DNA of 8,883 nt from Nitriliruptoraceae bacterium (GCA_007117945.1 SKTN01000428.1:1-8883); one strand, 5' to 3'. Positions 1-6,831 are shown, numbered from the stretch's first letter. The notes: generated by a model from the letters alone, not told the origin. Numbers and translations are program-made.

Positions 1-1
1 C

Positions 2-1075
2 CTGCAGCCCGTCGATCCCCACTGGCCCGGTGCCACCCCGCCGGCCGACACCACCTTCACGGGCAACCACGACCAGGCCACCGCCGCGGCCACCCCCGAC
101 GAGCGTGCCGCGGGCGTGGAGGCCTTCGTCACCGCCGGGCCACAGCTGCGGGCCGCCGGTTACCTCGACTCGGAGGCCTCCTGGGTGGCCTTCGCCTCCA
201 CCGCGGGCCAGCGCGTCGCCGGCTCCACCACCCGCGCCACGGTGGACGGCATCCACCAGACCGACACCTCGGCGGGCAGCGCCCACCAGACCTCGGTGCG
301 ACTCGCGGACCTCGACGCGGGTGCGGCCGGGGCCCTGGCCGCCGACCGGGCGCGGCGCTCCGCGAGCTTCCTCGACATCGAGCCCGGCGCCTACCCCGTC
401 GTGCTCGGCCCCGAGGCCGTGGCCACGATCCTGACCTTCCTGGCCGTCTACGGCTGCAACGCGAAGTCCTTCCTCGAGGGTGGGTCCTTCGCCGAGCTCG
501 ACGCGCAGCAGTTCGATCCGGCCATCACCGTGTGGCAGGACCCCACCGACCCCCGCGCGATCGGGCTGCCCTTCGACGGTGAGGGCACCCCGCGGCAGCG
601 TTTCCCCCTGATCGAGGCGGGCGTGACCCGGACCCTGGCCCACGACCGGCGCACCGCCAAGCGGGCCGGCACGACCTCCAACGGCAGCGCGGTCCCCGGT
701 GCCGAGGCCTTCGGTGCCGTGCCGACCAACGTGGTGATGGCCGGGGGCGACACCCCCGCGGCGGAGCTCGTCGCCGGCATCGACCGGGGGCTGCTCATCA
801 CCCAGTTCCACTACGTGCGGGTGCTGGAGCCCAAGACCGTCACCGCCACGGGCCTGACCCGCAACGGCACCTTCCTGATCGAGGACGGCGAGGTGGCGGG
901 TGCCGTGGGCAACCTCAGGTTCACCCAGGGGTTCGTCGCCGCGCTGGCCACCGGGCAGGTGCGCGGGCTCGGCGACGACCAGCGCTACGCCGACGGCGAG
1001 TTCGGCGCCGGCATGGTCATCGCACCGAGCCTGGCGCTGGAGAGCTGGAACTTCACCGGTGGCGCGAAGGGCTGA
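2..1075 (+). CDS. TldE/PmbA-type metallopeptidase-family protein, 5' end outside window
   Basis: The reading frame is open from the first bases of the window and ends at TGA 1073-1075, so only the last 357 residues are present. In the TldD/TldE (PmbA) family, the two paralogues form a complex that cleaves small modified peptides; TldD carries the HExxxH zinc site and TldE does not. This copy looks like the TldE side. The conserved central block (roughly window residues 121-210, with GPEAVATIL, YGCNAKSF, QQFDPAITV, GLPFDGEGTPRQRFPLIEAGV and HDRRTAKRAG) is present. The position where TldD has HEAxGH reads FLEGGSFAE, so no zinc motif is visible. The C-terminal block with HYVRVLEPKTVTATGLTRNG, LIEDGEVAGAVGNLRFTQ is typical of actinobacterial PmbA-like proteins. 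An internal GTG at 116 is not the start, because homologous sequence continues upstream of it. A tldD partner would be expected just upstream, off the window. The following GGDEF gene starts three bases after the stop. Confidence 0.85.
   Translation: MQPVDPHWPGATPPADTTFTGNHDQATAAATPDERAAGVEAFVTAGPQLRAAGYLDSEASWVAFASTAGQRVAGSTTRATVDGIHQTDTSAGSAHQTSVRLADLDAGAAGALAADRARRSASFLDIEPGAYPVVLGPEAVATILTFLAVYGCNAKSFLEGGSFAELDAQQFDPAITVWQDPTDPRAIGLPFDGEGTPRQRFPLIEAGVTRTLAHDRRTAKRAGTTSNGSAVPGAEAFGAVPTNVVMAGGDTPAAELVAGIDRGLLITQFHYVRVLEPKTVTATGLTRNGTFLIEDGEVAGAVGNLRFTQGFVAALATGQVRGLGDDQRYADGEFGAGMVIAPSLALESWNFTGGAKG
1066..1071 (+). promoter_or_regulatory. Ribosome binding site of the GGDEF gene
   Basis: GAAGGG lies within the last codons of the preceding tldE-like gene, 7 nt before the ATG at 1079. 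Together with the three-base gap between the two genes it supports the ATG as the true start and suggests translational coupling. Confidence 0.6.
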
Positions 1076-1078
1076 ACC

Positions 1079-2062
1079 ATGGACGCGGCACAGGCCGAGG
1101 AGCCGGGAGGCGGCGCGGACGGCACCGACCCGCGGCGCGGTGACGCCGAGGTGGCCCGCGACCACCTCGATGCGTTGCCCGTCGCGGTGGAACTGCGCGA
1201 CGCCCGGCGACGGCTGGTGCACGCGAACCCCGCGGCCCGGGTGCTGGCCGAGGAGCTCGGAGGCGATGTCCTCGCGGCCACGGGTGCAGCGCCCGTGGAC
1301 GCCTGCCTCGAAGACGGACAGCCCCACGTCGCGACGGTGGAGGTGCCGCCCGCCGGCGACGACACCGCGGGCGTCGTGGACGCTGCCGACGCCGCAGGCG
1401 CTGCCGACGCCGCAGGCGCTGCCGACGCCGCGGACGGCGCCGAGGCCGCAGCCGCCGCAGAGGCCGGATCGCGCTGGTTCGACGTCCACGCGCACCCGAC
1501 GACGCTGGCCGATGGCAGCGGCGGGGTGCTCGTGACCTCGCTGGAGGTCACCGTGGAACACGCCCTCGAGGAGCAACTGCGCCTCGCGGCCCTCCACGAC
1601 CCCCTCACCGGCCTGCCGAACCGCCAGTTGCTCGCGGTGCGCTTCGCCCAGGCCCGGTCGTGGGCGGCCCGGGCCGGCAACCACATCGGGCTGGTCTACC
1701 TCGACCTCGACCGCTTCAAGGTGATCAACGACGTCCACGGCCACGGTGCCGGGGACCGGTTCCTGCGCGAGTTCGGGAGCCGCCTGCAGGCGACCACCCG
1801 CAGCGCCGACACCGCAGCCCGTGTCGGTGGTGACGAGTTCGTCGTGCTGTGCACCCACCTCGACGGCGCGCTGAGCCTGCAGACCGCGGCCAGCCGCATC
1901 GCCAACGCCGTCGACGGCACGGTGGTGCTCGACGGGCGCCGGGCCACCGTGGGCGCCAGCGTCGGGTGGGTGCTGGTCGGACGGGACATGGATCTCGACA
2001 CCGCACTGAACCAGGCCGACACGGCGATGTACCGCGACAAGGCCCGCCGCAGCGCCACCTGA
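1079..2062 (+). CDS. PAS-GGDEF diguanylate cyclase
   Basis: This 327-residue protein should make cyclic di-GMP from two GTP. It has no visible signal peptide or membrane segment, so it is probably cytoplasmic. Residues about 27-60 (LDALPVAVELRDARRRLVHANPAARVL) and 131-165 look like the two halves of a PAS-like sensory domain, separated by an Ala/Asp-rich stretch (about 98-130). The GGDEF domain runs from DPLTGLPNR (174-182) to the end. By alignment with PleD, D209 and the D252/E253 pair of GGDEF (250-254) are the metal and catalytic residues, and N217 and D226 contact guanine; all are present. RSAD at 241-244 lies exactly five residues before GGDEF and matches the RxxD inhibitory site, so product feedback inhibition is expected. 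ATG 1079 has a good ribosome binding site and nearly abuts the tldE stop. The input signal cannot be told from the sequence. Confidence 0.92.
   Translation: MDAAQAEEPGGGADGTDPRRGDAEVARDHLDALPVAVELRDARRRLVHANPAARVLAEELGGDVLAATGAAPVDACLEDGQPHVATVEVPPAGDDTAGVVDAADAAGAADAAGAADAADGAEAAAAAEAGSRWFDVHAHPTTLADGSGGVLVTSLEVTVEHALEEQLRLAALHDPLTGLPNRQLLAVRFAQARSWAARAGNHIGLVYLDLDRFKVINDVHGHGAGDRFLREFGSRLQATTRSADTAARVGGDEFVVLCTHLDGALSLQTAASRIANAVDGTVVLDGRRATVGASVGWVLVGRDMDLDTALNQADTAMYRDKARRSAT
1382..1431 (+). repeat. In-frame 18-bp tandem repeat in the GGDEF gene
   Basis: About 2.8 identical copies of an 18-bp unit (GCTGCCGACGCCGCAGGC) occur head to tail, encoding AADAAG twice and then AADAAD (residues 102-119). 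The unit is a multiple of three, so gain or loss of copies would keep the frame. It sits between the two halves of the PAS-like domain. Confidence 0.9.
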
Positions 2063-2102
2063 CACCCGCTCGACACGCGCCGCGACCGCGACCACCCCGC
2101 TG

Positions 2103-2127
2103 ACCGTTCAACGGTGACCGGTCACCG
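2103..2127. promoter_or_regulatory. Two overlapping palindromes, operator-like
   Basis: ACCGTT-C-AACGGT (2103-2115) is a perfect inverted repeat with a one-base centre. It overlaps CGGTGACCGGTCACCG (2112-2127), a perfect 16-bp palindrome without spacer. Such sites are typical of dimeric transcription factors. No regulator gene is in the window, so binding is an inference. Confidence 0.4.
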
Positions 2128-2198
2128 CCCGCCGGCCCACGCCGACCGGTGGACGCAGACCGACGGCACCGCGGCCCACCGGGTGCCTATGCTGCGTT

Positions 2199-2247
2199 CC
2201 GGCATCGGCCGACCGCCCGGGAGAGCGGGCGGTGCGGCCGATGCCGG
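2199..2247. promoter_or_regulatory. Strong 49-nt imperfect hairpin upstream of acs
   Basis: Bases 2199-2211 pair with 2235-2247 (13 consecutive pairs). After one bulged G (2234), 2212-2219 pair with 2226-2233 (8 more), leaving a six-base GGAGAG loop. No T run follows on either strand. It may be a terminator without a U-tract for the GGDEF transcript, or a leader structure of acs about 150 nt before its start. Confidence 0.5.
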
Positions 2248-2263
2248 TGCGCGACGCACCGGC
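2243..2263. promoter_or_regulatory. Second hairpin overlapping the foot of the 49-nt hairpin
   Basis: GCCGGTGCG (2243-2251) pairs perfectly with CGCACCGGC (2255-2263) around a CGA loop. Its first five bases are also the last five of the larger hairpin, so the two cannot both be fully formed. Confidence 0.45.
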
Positions 2264-2293
2264 CACCTCGGCGTGGCCGTCATCGCGGCCGCA

Positions 2294-2370
2294 GCACCAC
2301 ACGTTCCGCACCGAGCACCGAGCACCGAGCACCCAGCACCACGCACCGAGCACCACGCACCCAGGACCGA
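2294..2370. repeat. Heptamer tandem array (GCACCGA-like) before acs
   Basis: From 2308 to 2370 the sequence keeps an exact 7-base period over nine units: GCACCGA three times, GCACCCA, GCACCAC, GCACCGA, GCACCAC, GCACCCA and GGACCGA. GCACCAC at 2294 and the diverged ACGTTCC at 2301 are in the same phase, giving eleven units. The array ends 25 bases before the acs ATG. Because 7 is not a multiple of 3, it gives low-complexity spurious translations on both strands. Confidence 0.85.
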
Positions 2371-2378
2371 CCACGACC

Positions 2379-2383
2379 GGGAG
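2379..2383 (+). promoter_or_regulatory. Possible ribosome binding site of acs
   Basis: GGGAG lies 12 nt before the ATG at 2396. The spacing is longer than ideal, but it is the only purine-rich match close to the start favoured by homology. Confidence 0.4.
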
Positions 2384-2395
2384 CACGGCAGACCT

Positions 2396-4351
2396 ATGGC
2401 ATCCGAGGCGATCGAGGACCTGCTCAGCGAGGGCCGCACCTTCCCCCCACCCGAGGCGTTCAAGGCCGACGCCCTGGTGCGGGATGCGGAGATCTACGAC
2501 GAGGCGAACGCCGACCGGCTCGGCTTCTGGGCCCGCCAGGCCGCCGAGCTCGACTGGTTCACCGAGTGGGAGGAGATCCTCGAGTGGGAGACGCCCTACG
2601 CGAAGTGGTTCGTCGGCGGCACCCTGAACGTCAGCCACAACTGCCTCGACCGCCACGTCGACGGCGGCCACGGTGACCAGGTCGCCTTCCACTGGGAGGG
2701 CGAGCCCGGTGACACGCGCACCATCACCTACGCCGACCTGCTCGACGAGGTGCAACGGGCCGCCAACGCGCTGAAGGCGCTCGGTGTGGGCAAGGGCGAC
2801 CGGGTCGCGGTCTACCTGCCGATGATCCCCGAGCTCGCCGTGACGATGCTGGCCTGCGCACGGATCGGCGCCGTGCACTCCGTGGTGTTCGGCGGGTTCT
2901 CCGCCAACGCCCTGCGTGACCGGATCAACGACTCCGACTGCAAGGTCCTGGTCACCGCCGACGGCGGCTGGCGCCGCGGCTCCGTCGCACCGCTCAAGCC
3001 GGCCGCCGACGAGGCCGTCGCCGAGACCCCCACGATCGAGCACGTGCTGGTGGTCAAGCGCGGCGAGAACGACGTCGAGATGGTCGAGGGCCGTGACCTG
3101 TGGTGGCACGAGGTCGTGGACACCGCCGCAGCTGACTGCCCCGCCGAGCCGATGGACAGCGAGGATCTGCTCTACATCCTCTACACCTCGGGCACCACGG
3201 GGAAGCCCAAGGGCATCATGCACTCCACCGGCGGCTACCTGACCCAGGTGGCCTTCACCCACCGCTACGTCTTCGACCTCAAGCCCGACAGCGACGTGTA
3301 CTGGTGCGCCGCCGACATCGGCTGGGTCACCGGCCACAGCTACATCGTCTACGGGCCCCTGGCCAACCGCGCCACCTCGGTGATGTACGAGGGCGTGCCC
3401 AACCACCCCGACGAGGGGCGGTTCTGGGACATCGTGGACCGCTACGGCGTCACCCAGCTCTACACCGCACCCACCGCCATCCGCGCCTTCATGAAGTGGG
3501 GCGACGAGCACCCCGGATCGCGGGACCTGTCCAGCCTGCGTCTGCTCGGCACCGTCGGCGAGCCCATCAACCCCGAGGCCTGGGTCTGGTACCACGAGGT
3601 CATCGGGGGTGGGCGCTGCCCGATCGTGGACACCTGGTGGCAGACCGAGACCGGCGGGATGATGATCACCCCGCTGCCGGGCGCGACCACCACCAAGCCC
3701 GGCTCAGCGACCTTCCCCCTGCCCGGCATCTCCGCGACCATCGTGGATGACATGGGCGAGGAGGTCGGGGTCCCCGGCGGCGGGTACCTGGTGCTGGACC
3801 AGCCGTGGCCCTCGATGCTGCGGGGGATCTGGGGGGACCCGGCCCGTTACGAGCAGACCTACTGGTCCCGGTTCCCCGGCCGCTACTTCGCCGGTGACGG
3901 CGCCAAGCGGGACGAGGACGGCTACTTCTGGCTGCTCGGCCGGGTCGACGACGTGATGAACGTCTCCGGCCACCGGCTCTCCACCACGGAGATCGAGTCG
4001 GCGCTGGTCTCCCACCCCGCGGTGGCCGAGGCAGCGGTGGTCGGCCGGGCCGACGCCCAGACCGGCCAGGCGATCGCGGCCTTCGTCACCCCGCGCAGCG
4101 GCTACGAGGGCGGCGAGGAGCTCGGCGTCGAGCTGCGGAACCACGTGGCGAAGATGATCTCCCCCATCGCCAAGCCCGCGTCCCTGCTGTTCACCCACGA
4201 CCTGCCCAAGACCCGGTCGGGCAAGATCATGCGGCGCCTGCTCAAGGACATCGCCGAGGACAAGCAGCTCGGCGACACCACCACCCTGGCGGACGCCGGC
4301 GTGGTCGACTCGATCAAGGACCGCTACCTGTCCGGGGGCGGCGACGGCTGA
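2396..4351 (+). CDS. acs: Acetyl-CoA synthetase, AMP-forming
   Basis: This 651-residue enzyme should activate acetate with ATP to acetyl-AMP and then acetyl-CoA (EC 6.2.1.1) in the cytoplasm, allowing growth on or recycling of acetate. The length matches the family. Motifs in order are WFVGGTLNVSHNCLDRHV near the N-terminus, the phosphate loop YTSGTTGKPKG (263-273), VGEP (387-390), WWQTETGG (414-421), GDGAKRDEDGYFWLLGRVDD (from G500) with nucleotide-binding D501, and the C-terminal PKTRSGK (604-610). Numbering runs one ahead of Salmonella Acs. W415 therefore corresponds to the tryptophan that limits the acyl pocket to acetate, and K610 to the catalytic lysine that is acetylated in regulation. 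No acetyltransferase or deacetylase gene is in the window. I chose ATG 2396 because MASEAIEDLL fits the family start; upstream in-frame starts would add repeat-derived sequence. The gene is probably transcribed from its own promoter in the structured gap upstream. Confidence 0.97.
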   Translation: MASEAIEDLLSEGRTFPPPEAFKADALVRDAEIYDEANADRLGFWARQAAELDWFTEWEEILEWETPYAKWFVGGTLNVSHNCLDRHVDGGHGDQVAFHWEGEPGDTRTITYADLLDEVQRAANALKALGVGKGDRVAVYLPMIPELAVTMLACARIGAVHSVVFGGFSANALRDRINDSDCKVLVTADGGWRRGSVAPLKPAADEAVAETPTIEHVLVVKRGENDVEMVEGRDLWWHEVVDTAAADCPAEPMDSEDLLYILYTSGTTGKPKGIMHSTGGYLTQVAFTHRYVFDLKPDSDVYWCAADIGWVTGHSYIVYGPLANRATSVMYEGVPNHPDEGRFWDIVDRYGVTQLYTAPTAIRAFMKWGDEHPGSRDLSSLRLLGTVGEPINPEAWVWYHEVIGGGRCPIVDTWWQTETGGMMITPLPGATTTKPGSATFPLPGISATIVDDMGEEVGVPGGGYLVLDQPWPSMLRGIWGDPARYEQTYWSRFPGRYFAGDGAKRDEDGYFWLLGRVDDVMNVSGHRLSTTEIESALVSHPAVAEAAVVGRADAQTGQAIAAFVTPRSGYEGGEELGVELRNHVAKMISPIAKPASLLFTHDLPKTRSGKIMRRLLKDIAEDKQLGDTTTLADAGVVDSIKDRYLSGGGDG

Positions 4352-4607
4352 ACCAGCCTCAGCCTGCCCGTCCCCCACCCCGACGCACCGTCCCCTGACC
4401 ACGGCGTTGCTGCGATCCGGTTCCGTCCGTGCCCCGTCACGGCCATGGCCGGACGCAGCCTGCACCCGCGCCCCAACCGCTCCACGGGCCTCGCCACGGC
4501 CACCACCGGTCGGCACGGCTGCGGGTGCCGCGGTGCACGCCAAGGGCACTACCGTCGAGGTGCTGCGCCGATCGACGCCCGGGTGGTCGGCCGCGGTGGA
4601 GTGCAGG
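4352..4607. other. Intergenic region between acs and the MFS gene
   Basis: No gene is supported in these 256 bp. The MFS frame is open back to a TTG at 4407, but that extension is Arg/Pro/Ala-rich with no membrane character. TACCGT (4550-4555) could be a -10 hexamer with transcription starting near 4562, but no good -35 partner is seen. No convincing terminator for acs is visible. Confidence 0.5.
4598..4601 (+). promoter_or_regulatory. Ribosome binding site deciding the MFS start
   Basis: GGAG lies 6 nt before ATG 4608. A second in-frame ATG at 4623 has GAGAGG (4613-4618) only 4 nt before it and is a possible alternative that would shorten the protein by five residues. Confidence 0.5.
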
Positions 4608-5807
4608 ATGTCGAGAGGCGGGATGACCCCACCCGCGGCCGGCGGCGGCGCGGTGCCCCGGGCGGGGCGCCGTGCGGTGACCCTGGCCTTCCTGGCCAAC
4701 GGGTTGGCGGTCGCCTCCTTCCTCGTGCGGATCCCCGATGTGCGGGACATGCTCGCCCTGCGGGAGGCCGCCCTCGGCTTCGTGCTGGCGGGCCTGGCCG
4801 TGGGTGTGGTGCTCGGCCTGGTGGTGTCCGGGGTGGTCGCGGCCCGGCTCGGCAGCCGACGGCTGACCTTCATCGGCGCCGTGACCAGCGTCGTCCTGCT
4901 CCCGCTGACCGGACTCGCCCCGAGCGCCGCGGTGCTGGTCGTGCTGCTGGTGGCGATCGGCCTGGGCGGGGCCATGATGGACGTCGGCATGAACGCCCAG
5001 GGGGTGGGCGTCGAGCGGGCCTACGGACGCTCCATCATGCTGGGCTTCCACGGTGCCTGGAGCGTCGGTGCGCTGCTGGCGGCCAGCATCGGCTCCCTGG
5101 CTATGGGCGCCGGGGTGTCCGTCGGCGCCCACCTCGCCGCTATCTCCGTGGTGCTGGCCGTCCTCGTGCTGCTGGCTGCGCCGAACCTGCGGGTGGAGGA
5201 CCGCATCGCGGCTCCGGCCGGACCACGCTTCGCGCTGCCAAGCGGCCCCCTGCTGCCCCTGGCGGGCATCGCCTTCGCCGCCGCGCTGGGGGAGGCCACG
5301 GTGTCCGACTGGAGCGGTATCCACCTGGCCGACGAACTACGGGTGGAGCCGGGCCGGGTCGGCTGGGGCTTCGTGGCCTCGACGGCGGCGATGACCGCGA
5401 TCCGGCTGACCGGCGACCGCATCGTGCGTCGGGTCGGCGCGCAGCGGGTCGTGATCACGGGCGGCGCACTGGCGACGGCCGGCTACCTCACCATCGCCGT
5501 CAGCGACGTGCTGGCGCTGACGCTGCTGGGGTTCGCCGCGGTGGGGGGTGGCCTCGGCGTGACGGTGCCCCTGGTCTTCGCGGCGGCCGGCAGCCGCGCC
5601 GACTCCCCGGGAGCGGGGGTCGCCGCCGTGGCGACGGTGGGCTACTTCGCCTTCGTGATCGGCCCCCCGGTGGTCGGGCTCGTCGCCGACCTGACGGGGC
5701 TGCGGGTCTCCTTCACCCTCGTGGCCGCCGTGATCGGTGTGATCACCCTGCGTCGCCACCCGCAGCTGGCCCCGGTCCACCTCGACGTCAGCGCTGCTCG
5801 CGACTGA
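4608..5807 (+). CDS. MFS transporter, MosC/YbjJ-like
   Basis: This 399-residue protein is a major facilitator superfamily transporter, probably with 12 membrane helices. Hydrophobic segments begin at about residue 23 (VTLAFLANGLAVASFLV) and recur to the end (about 368-381). The stretch MDVGMNAQGVGVERAYGRSIMLGFHGAWSVGAL (124-155) after helix 4, and GEATVSDWSGIHL (228-240), are hallmarks of the YbjJ/MosC-like branch. A second-half motif A-like loop is seen at RLTGDRIVRRVGAQR (266-280). GPPVVGLVADLTGLRVSF (352-369) is the usual ending. MosC is linked to rhizopine transport in rhizobia and the substrate of YbjJ is not established, so no substrate is assigned here. ATG 4608 gives a normal family length. 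The gene converges with the dehydrogenase gene, with only 48 bp between the stops and no clear terminator. Confidence 0.85.
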   Translation: MSRGGMTPPAAGGGAVPRAGRRAVTLAFLANGLAVASFLVRIPDVRDMLALREAALGFVLAGLAVGVVLGLVVSGVVAARLGSRRLTFIGAVTSVVLLPLTGLAPSAAVLVVLLVAIGLGGAMMDVGMNAQGVGVERAYGRSIMLGFHGAWSVGALLAASIGSLAMGAGVSVGAHLAAISVVLAVLVLLAAPNLRVEDRIAAPAGPRFALPSGPLLPLAGIAFAAALGEATVSDWSGIHLADELRVEPGRVGWGFVASTAAMTAIRLTGDRIVRRVGAQRVVITGGALATAGYLTIAVSDVLALTLLGFAAVGGGLGVTVPLVFAAAGSRADSPGAGVAAVATVGYFAFVIGPPVVGLVADLTGLRVSFTLVAAVIGVITLRRHPQLAPVHLDVSAARD

Positions 5808-5855
5808 CGCCCGCAGGCCCCGACCCCGGCGCCTCCCGACAGCAGCGCGGCCGGC

Positions 5856-6815
5856 TCACTGGTCCACCGACACCATCGCCACCTCGACGTGGACGAGCCC
5901 GGGCGGGGCCGCAAGCACCTCGACGATGCGGTCGGCGACCTGCTCGGGTGGCAGGCCCACCTCCTCACCCTTGCGGCCGAGCTGCCGTGCTGCGTCGGTG
6001 TCCTGGCCCTCGAAGATCCCCGTGCGCACGAAGCCGGGGGCGATGACCGACACCCGCACCCCGTCGTCACCGACCTCGCTGCGCAGCGCGCCGGACAGCG
6101 CGTGCACCGCGGCCTTGGAGGCGGCGTACACCCCCATGGCCGGGGACCCGACACGGCGGCCCGACATCGAGGACACGTTCACGACGTCACCGGCCCGCAC
6201 CAGCCGACCGTGCTCGTCGCGTTCCACCGCCGCGGTCAGGTGGGGCAACGCGGCCTGGGTGACGTGGAGCAACCCACGGACGTTGACGTCGAGCATCAGT
6301 TGCCAGTCGGCGGGCGGCGTGGAGGCGACGGGTCCGGGCCGCGCGATGCCGGCGGCGTTGATGACCGCGTCGAGGCCGCCGAGCTGTTCGGCTGCCGCAT
6401 CGACGACAGCCCTGGCGGCCTCGGCATCGACCACGTCAGCGTCCGCGACCACCACGGTGGGTCCCTCGGCGCCGACCGTGTCGGGCGCGTCGGCCGGGAG
6501 CCCAGCCCGGGCGGGGCCGTCGTCCTCAGCCGCGTCCTCGGCACCTGCCGCGGCTCCGGGGCCGCGCTCACCGCCGCCGGTTCCTGGCACGGCCGGCGCC
6601 GCCGGTGCGACCGGCGTGAGCGCCCGGAGCTCGGTGGCCAGCTCCTCGAGCCGGGCCTGTGACCTGGCGACCAGCGCGACGCGGCCACCGGCGGCCACGA
6701 TCGCGCGGGCGGTCGCCGCACCGATGCCGGCGGATGCCCCGGTGACGAGCACGCGGCGCCCCGTCAGTGGCCGATCGGTCGTCGGCTGACCCACGGCAGC
6801 GTCGTGTGGCGACAT
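5856..6815 (-). CDS. Short-chain dehydrogenase/reductase with a long internal insertion
   Basis: This 319-residue Rossmann-fold oxidoreductase is a classical SDR. It has the nucleotide-binding TGASAGIG (25-32), NAAG (153-156), an active-site serine in NVSSMSG (S216 most likely) and YAASK (Y230, K234). Arg51 after the second strand (ALVARS) suggests NADP(H) preference. The C-terminal part (IAPGFVRTGIFEG and ADRIVEVL) resembles the YdfG-like group acting on small hydroxy acids or related alcohols, but the substrate cannot be told. Unusually, residues about 68-118, between the helix after strand 2 and strand 3 (TVVVADADVVD), form a Pro/Ala/Gly/Asp-rich insertion where most SDRs have a few residues, explaining a length well over the usual 250. 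The frame is continuous, so this is not a frameshift. ATG 6815 has a strong ribosome binding site. Confidence 0.93.
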   Translation of the reverse strand: MSPHDAAVGQPTTDRPLTGRRVLVTGASAGIGAATARAIVAAGGRVALVARSQARLEELATELRALTPVAPAAPAVPGTGGGERGPGAAAGAEDAAEDDGPARAGLPADAPDTVGAEGPTVVVADADVVDAEAARAVVDAAAEQLGGLDAVINAAGIARPGPVASTPPADWQLMLDVNVRGLLHVTQAALPHLTAAVERDEHGRLVRAGDVVNVSSMSGRRVGSPAMGVYAASKAAVHALSGALRSEVGDDGVRVSVIAPGFVRTGIFEGQDTDAARQLGRKGEEVGLPPEQVADRIVEVLAAPPGLVHVEVAMVSVDQ

Positions 6816-6822
6816 GGCTTCA

Positions 6823-6831
6823 CTCCTTCTC
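6823..6831 (-). promoter_or_regulatory. Strong ribosome binding site of the SDR gene
   Basis: On the minus strand GAGAAGGAG precedes the ATG at 6815 by 7 nt, a near-ideal Shine-Dalgarno match that fixes this start. Confidence 0.85.

Larger units (their letters stand above)
2063..2395. other. Structured 333-bp intergenic region before acs
   Basis: No convincing gene lies here, although the acs frame stays open back to a GTG at 2114. That extension is low-complexity, does not match the start of acetyl-CoA synthetases and crosses a heptamer array. The region holds, in order, two overlapping palindromes (2103-2127), a TAnnnT-type hexamer TATGCT (2188-2193), a 49-nt hairpin (2199-2247), a second hairpin sharing its 3' foot (2243-2263) and a heptamer array (2294-2370). 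It probably contains the end of the GGDEF transcript and the promoter and leader of acs. Confidence 0.7.

Noticed and set aside
2199..2263. Known riboswitch (for example cyclic di-GMP class) before acs
   Set aside because: The elements seen are simple GC-rich stems. I could not find the multi-helix core or conserved loop sequences of a known riboswitch class.
2294..2370. Heptamer array considered as a CRISPR array or as a coding repeat
   Set aside because: Units are 7 bp with no spacers, so it is not CRISPR. The period is not a multiple of three, so the apparent peptides on both strands are artefacts.
2114..2395. Possible N-terminal extension of acs from GTG 2114
   Set aside because: It would add 94 residues derived from palindromes, hairpins and the heptamer array, and family members start near ATG 2396.
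2108..3595. Long open frame on the minus strand opposite acs and its leader
   Set aside because: It is antisense to a clearly identified acs gene, its translation is Gly/Val/Asp-rich without family motifs, and long antisense frames are expected in very high-GC coding DNA.
4346..4364. GGCTGA/TCAGCC hairpin at the acs stop codon as a terminator
   Set aside because: The stem is only 6 bp, overlaps the stop codon and is followed by C-rich sequence without a T run; this is too weak to call.
4440..4451. 12-bp palindrome CGGCCATGGCCG
   Set aside because: Short GC palindromes of this size arise easily by chance in such DNA, and nothing around it suggests a promoter at this point.
4407..4607. Possible N-terminal extension of the MFS protein from TTG 4407
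   Set aside because: The extra 67 residues are Arg/Pro/Ala-rich with no membrane character. ATG 4608 has a ribosome binding site and gives the usual length.
3704..4990. Minus-strand frame across the end of acs and the start of the MFS gene
   Set aside because: It overlaps two recognised genes and its translation has no recognisable domain; it is a GC-bias shadow.
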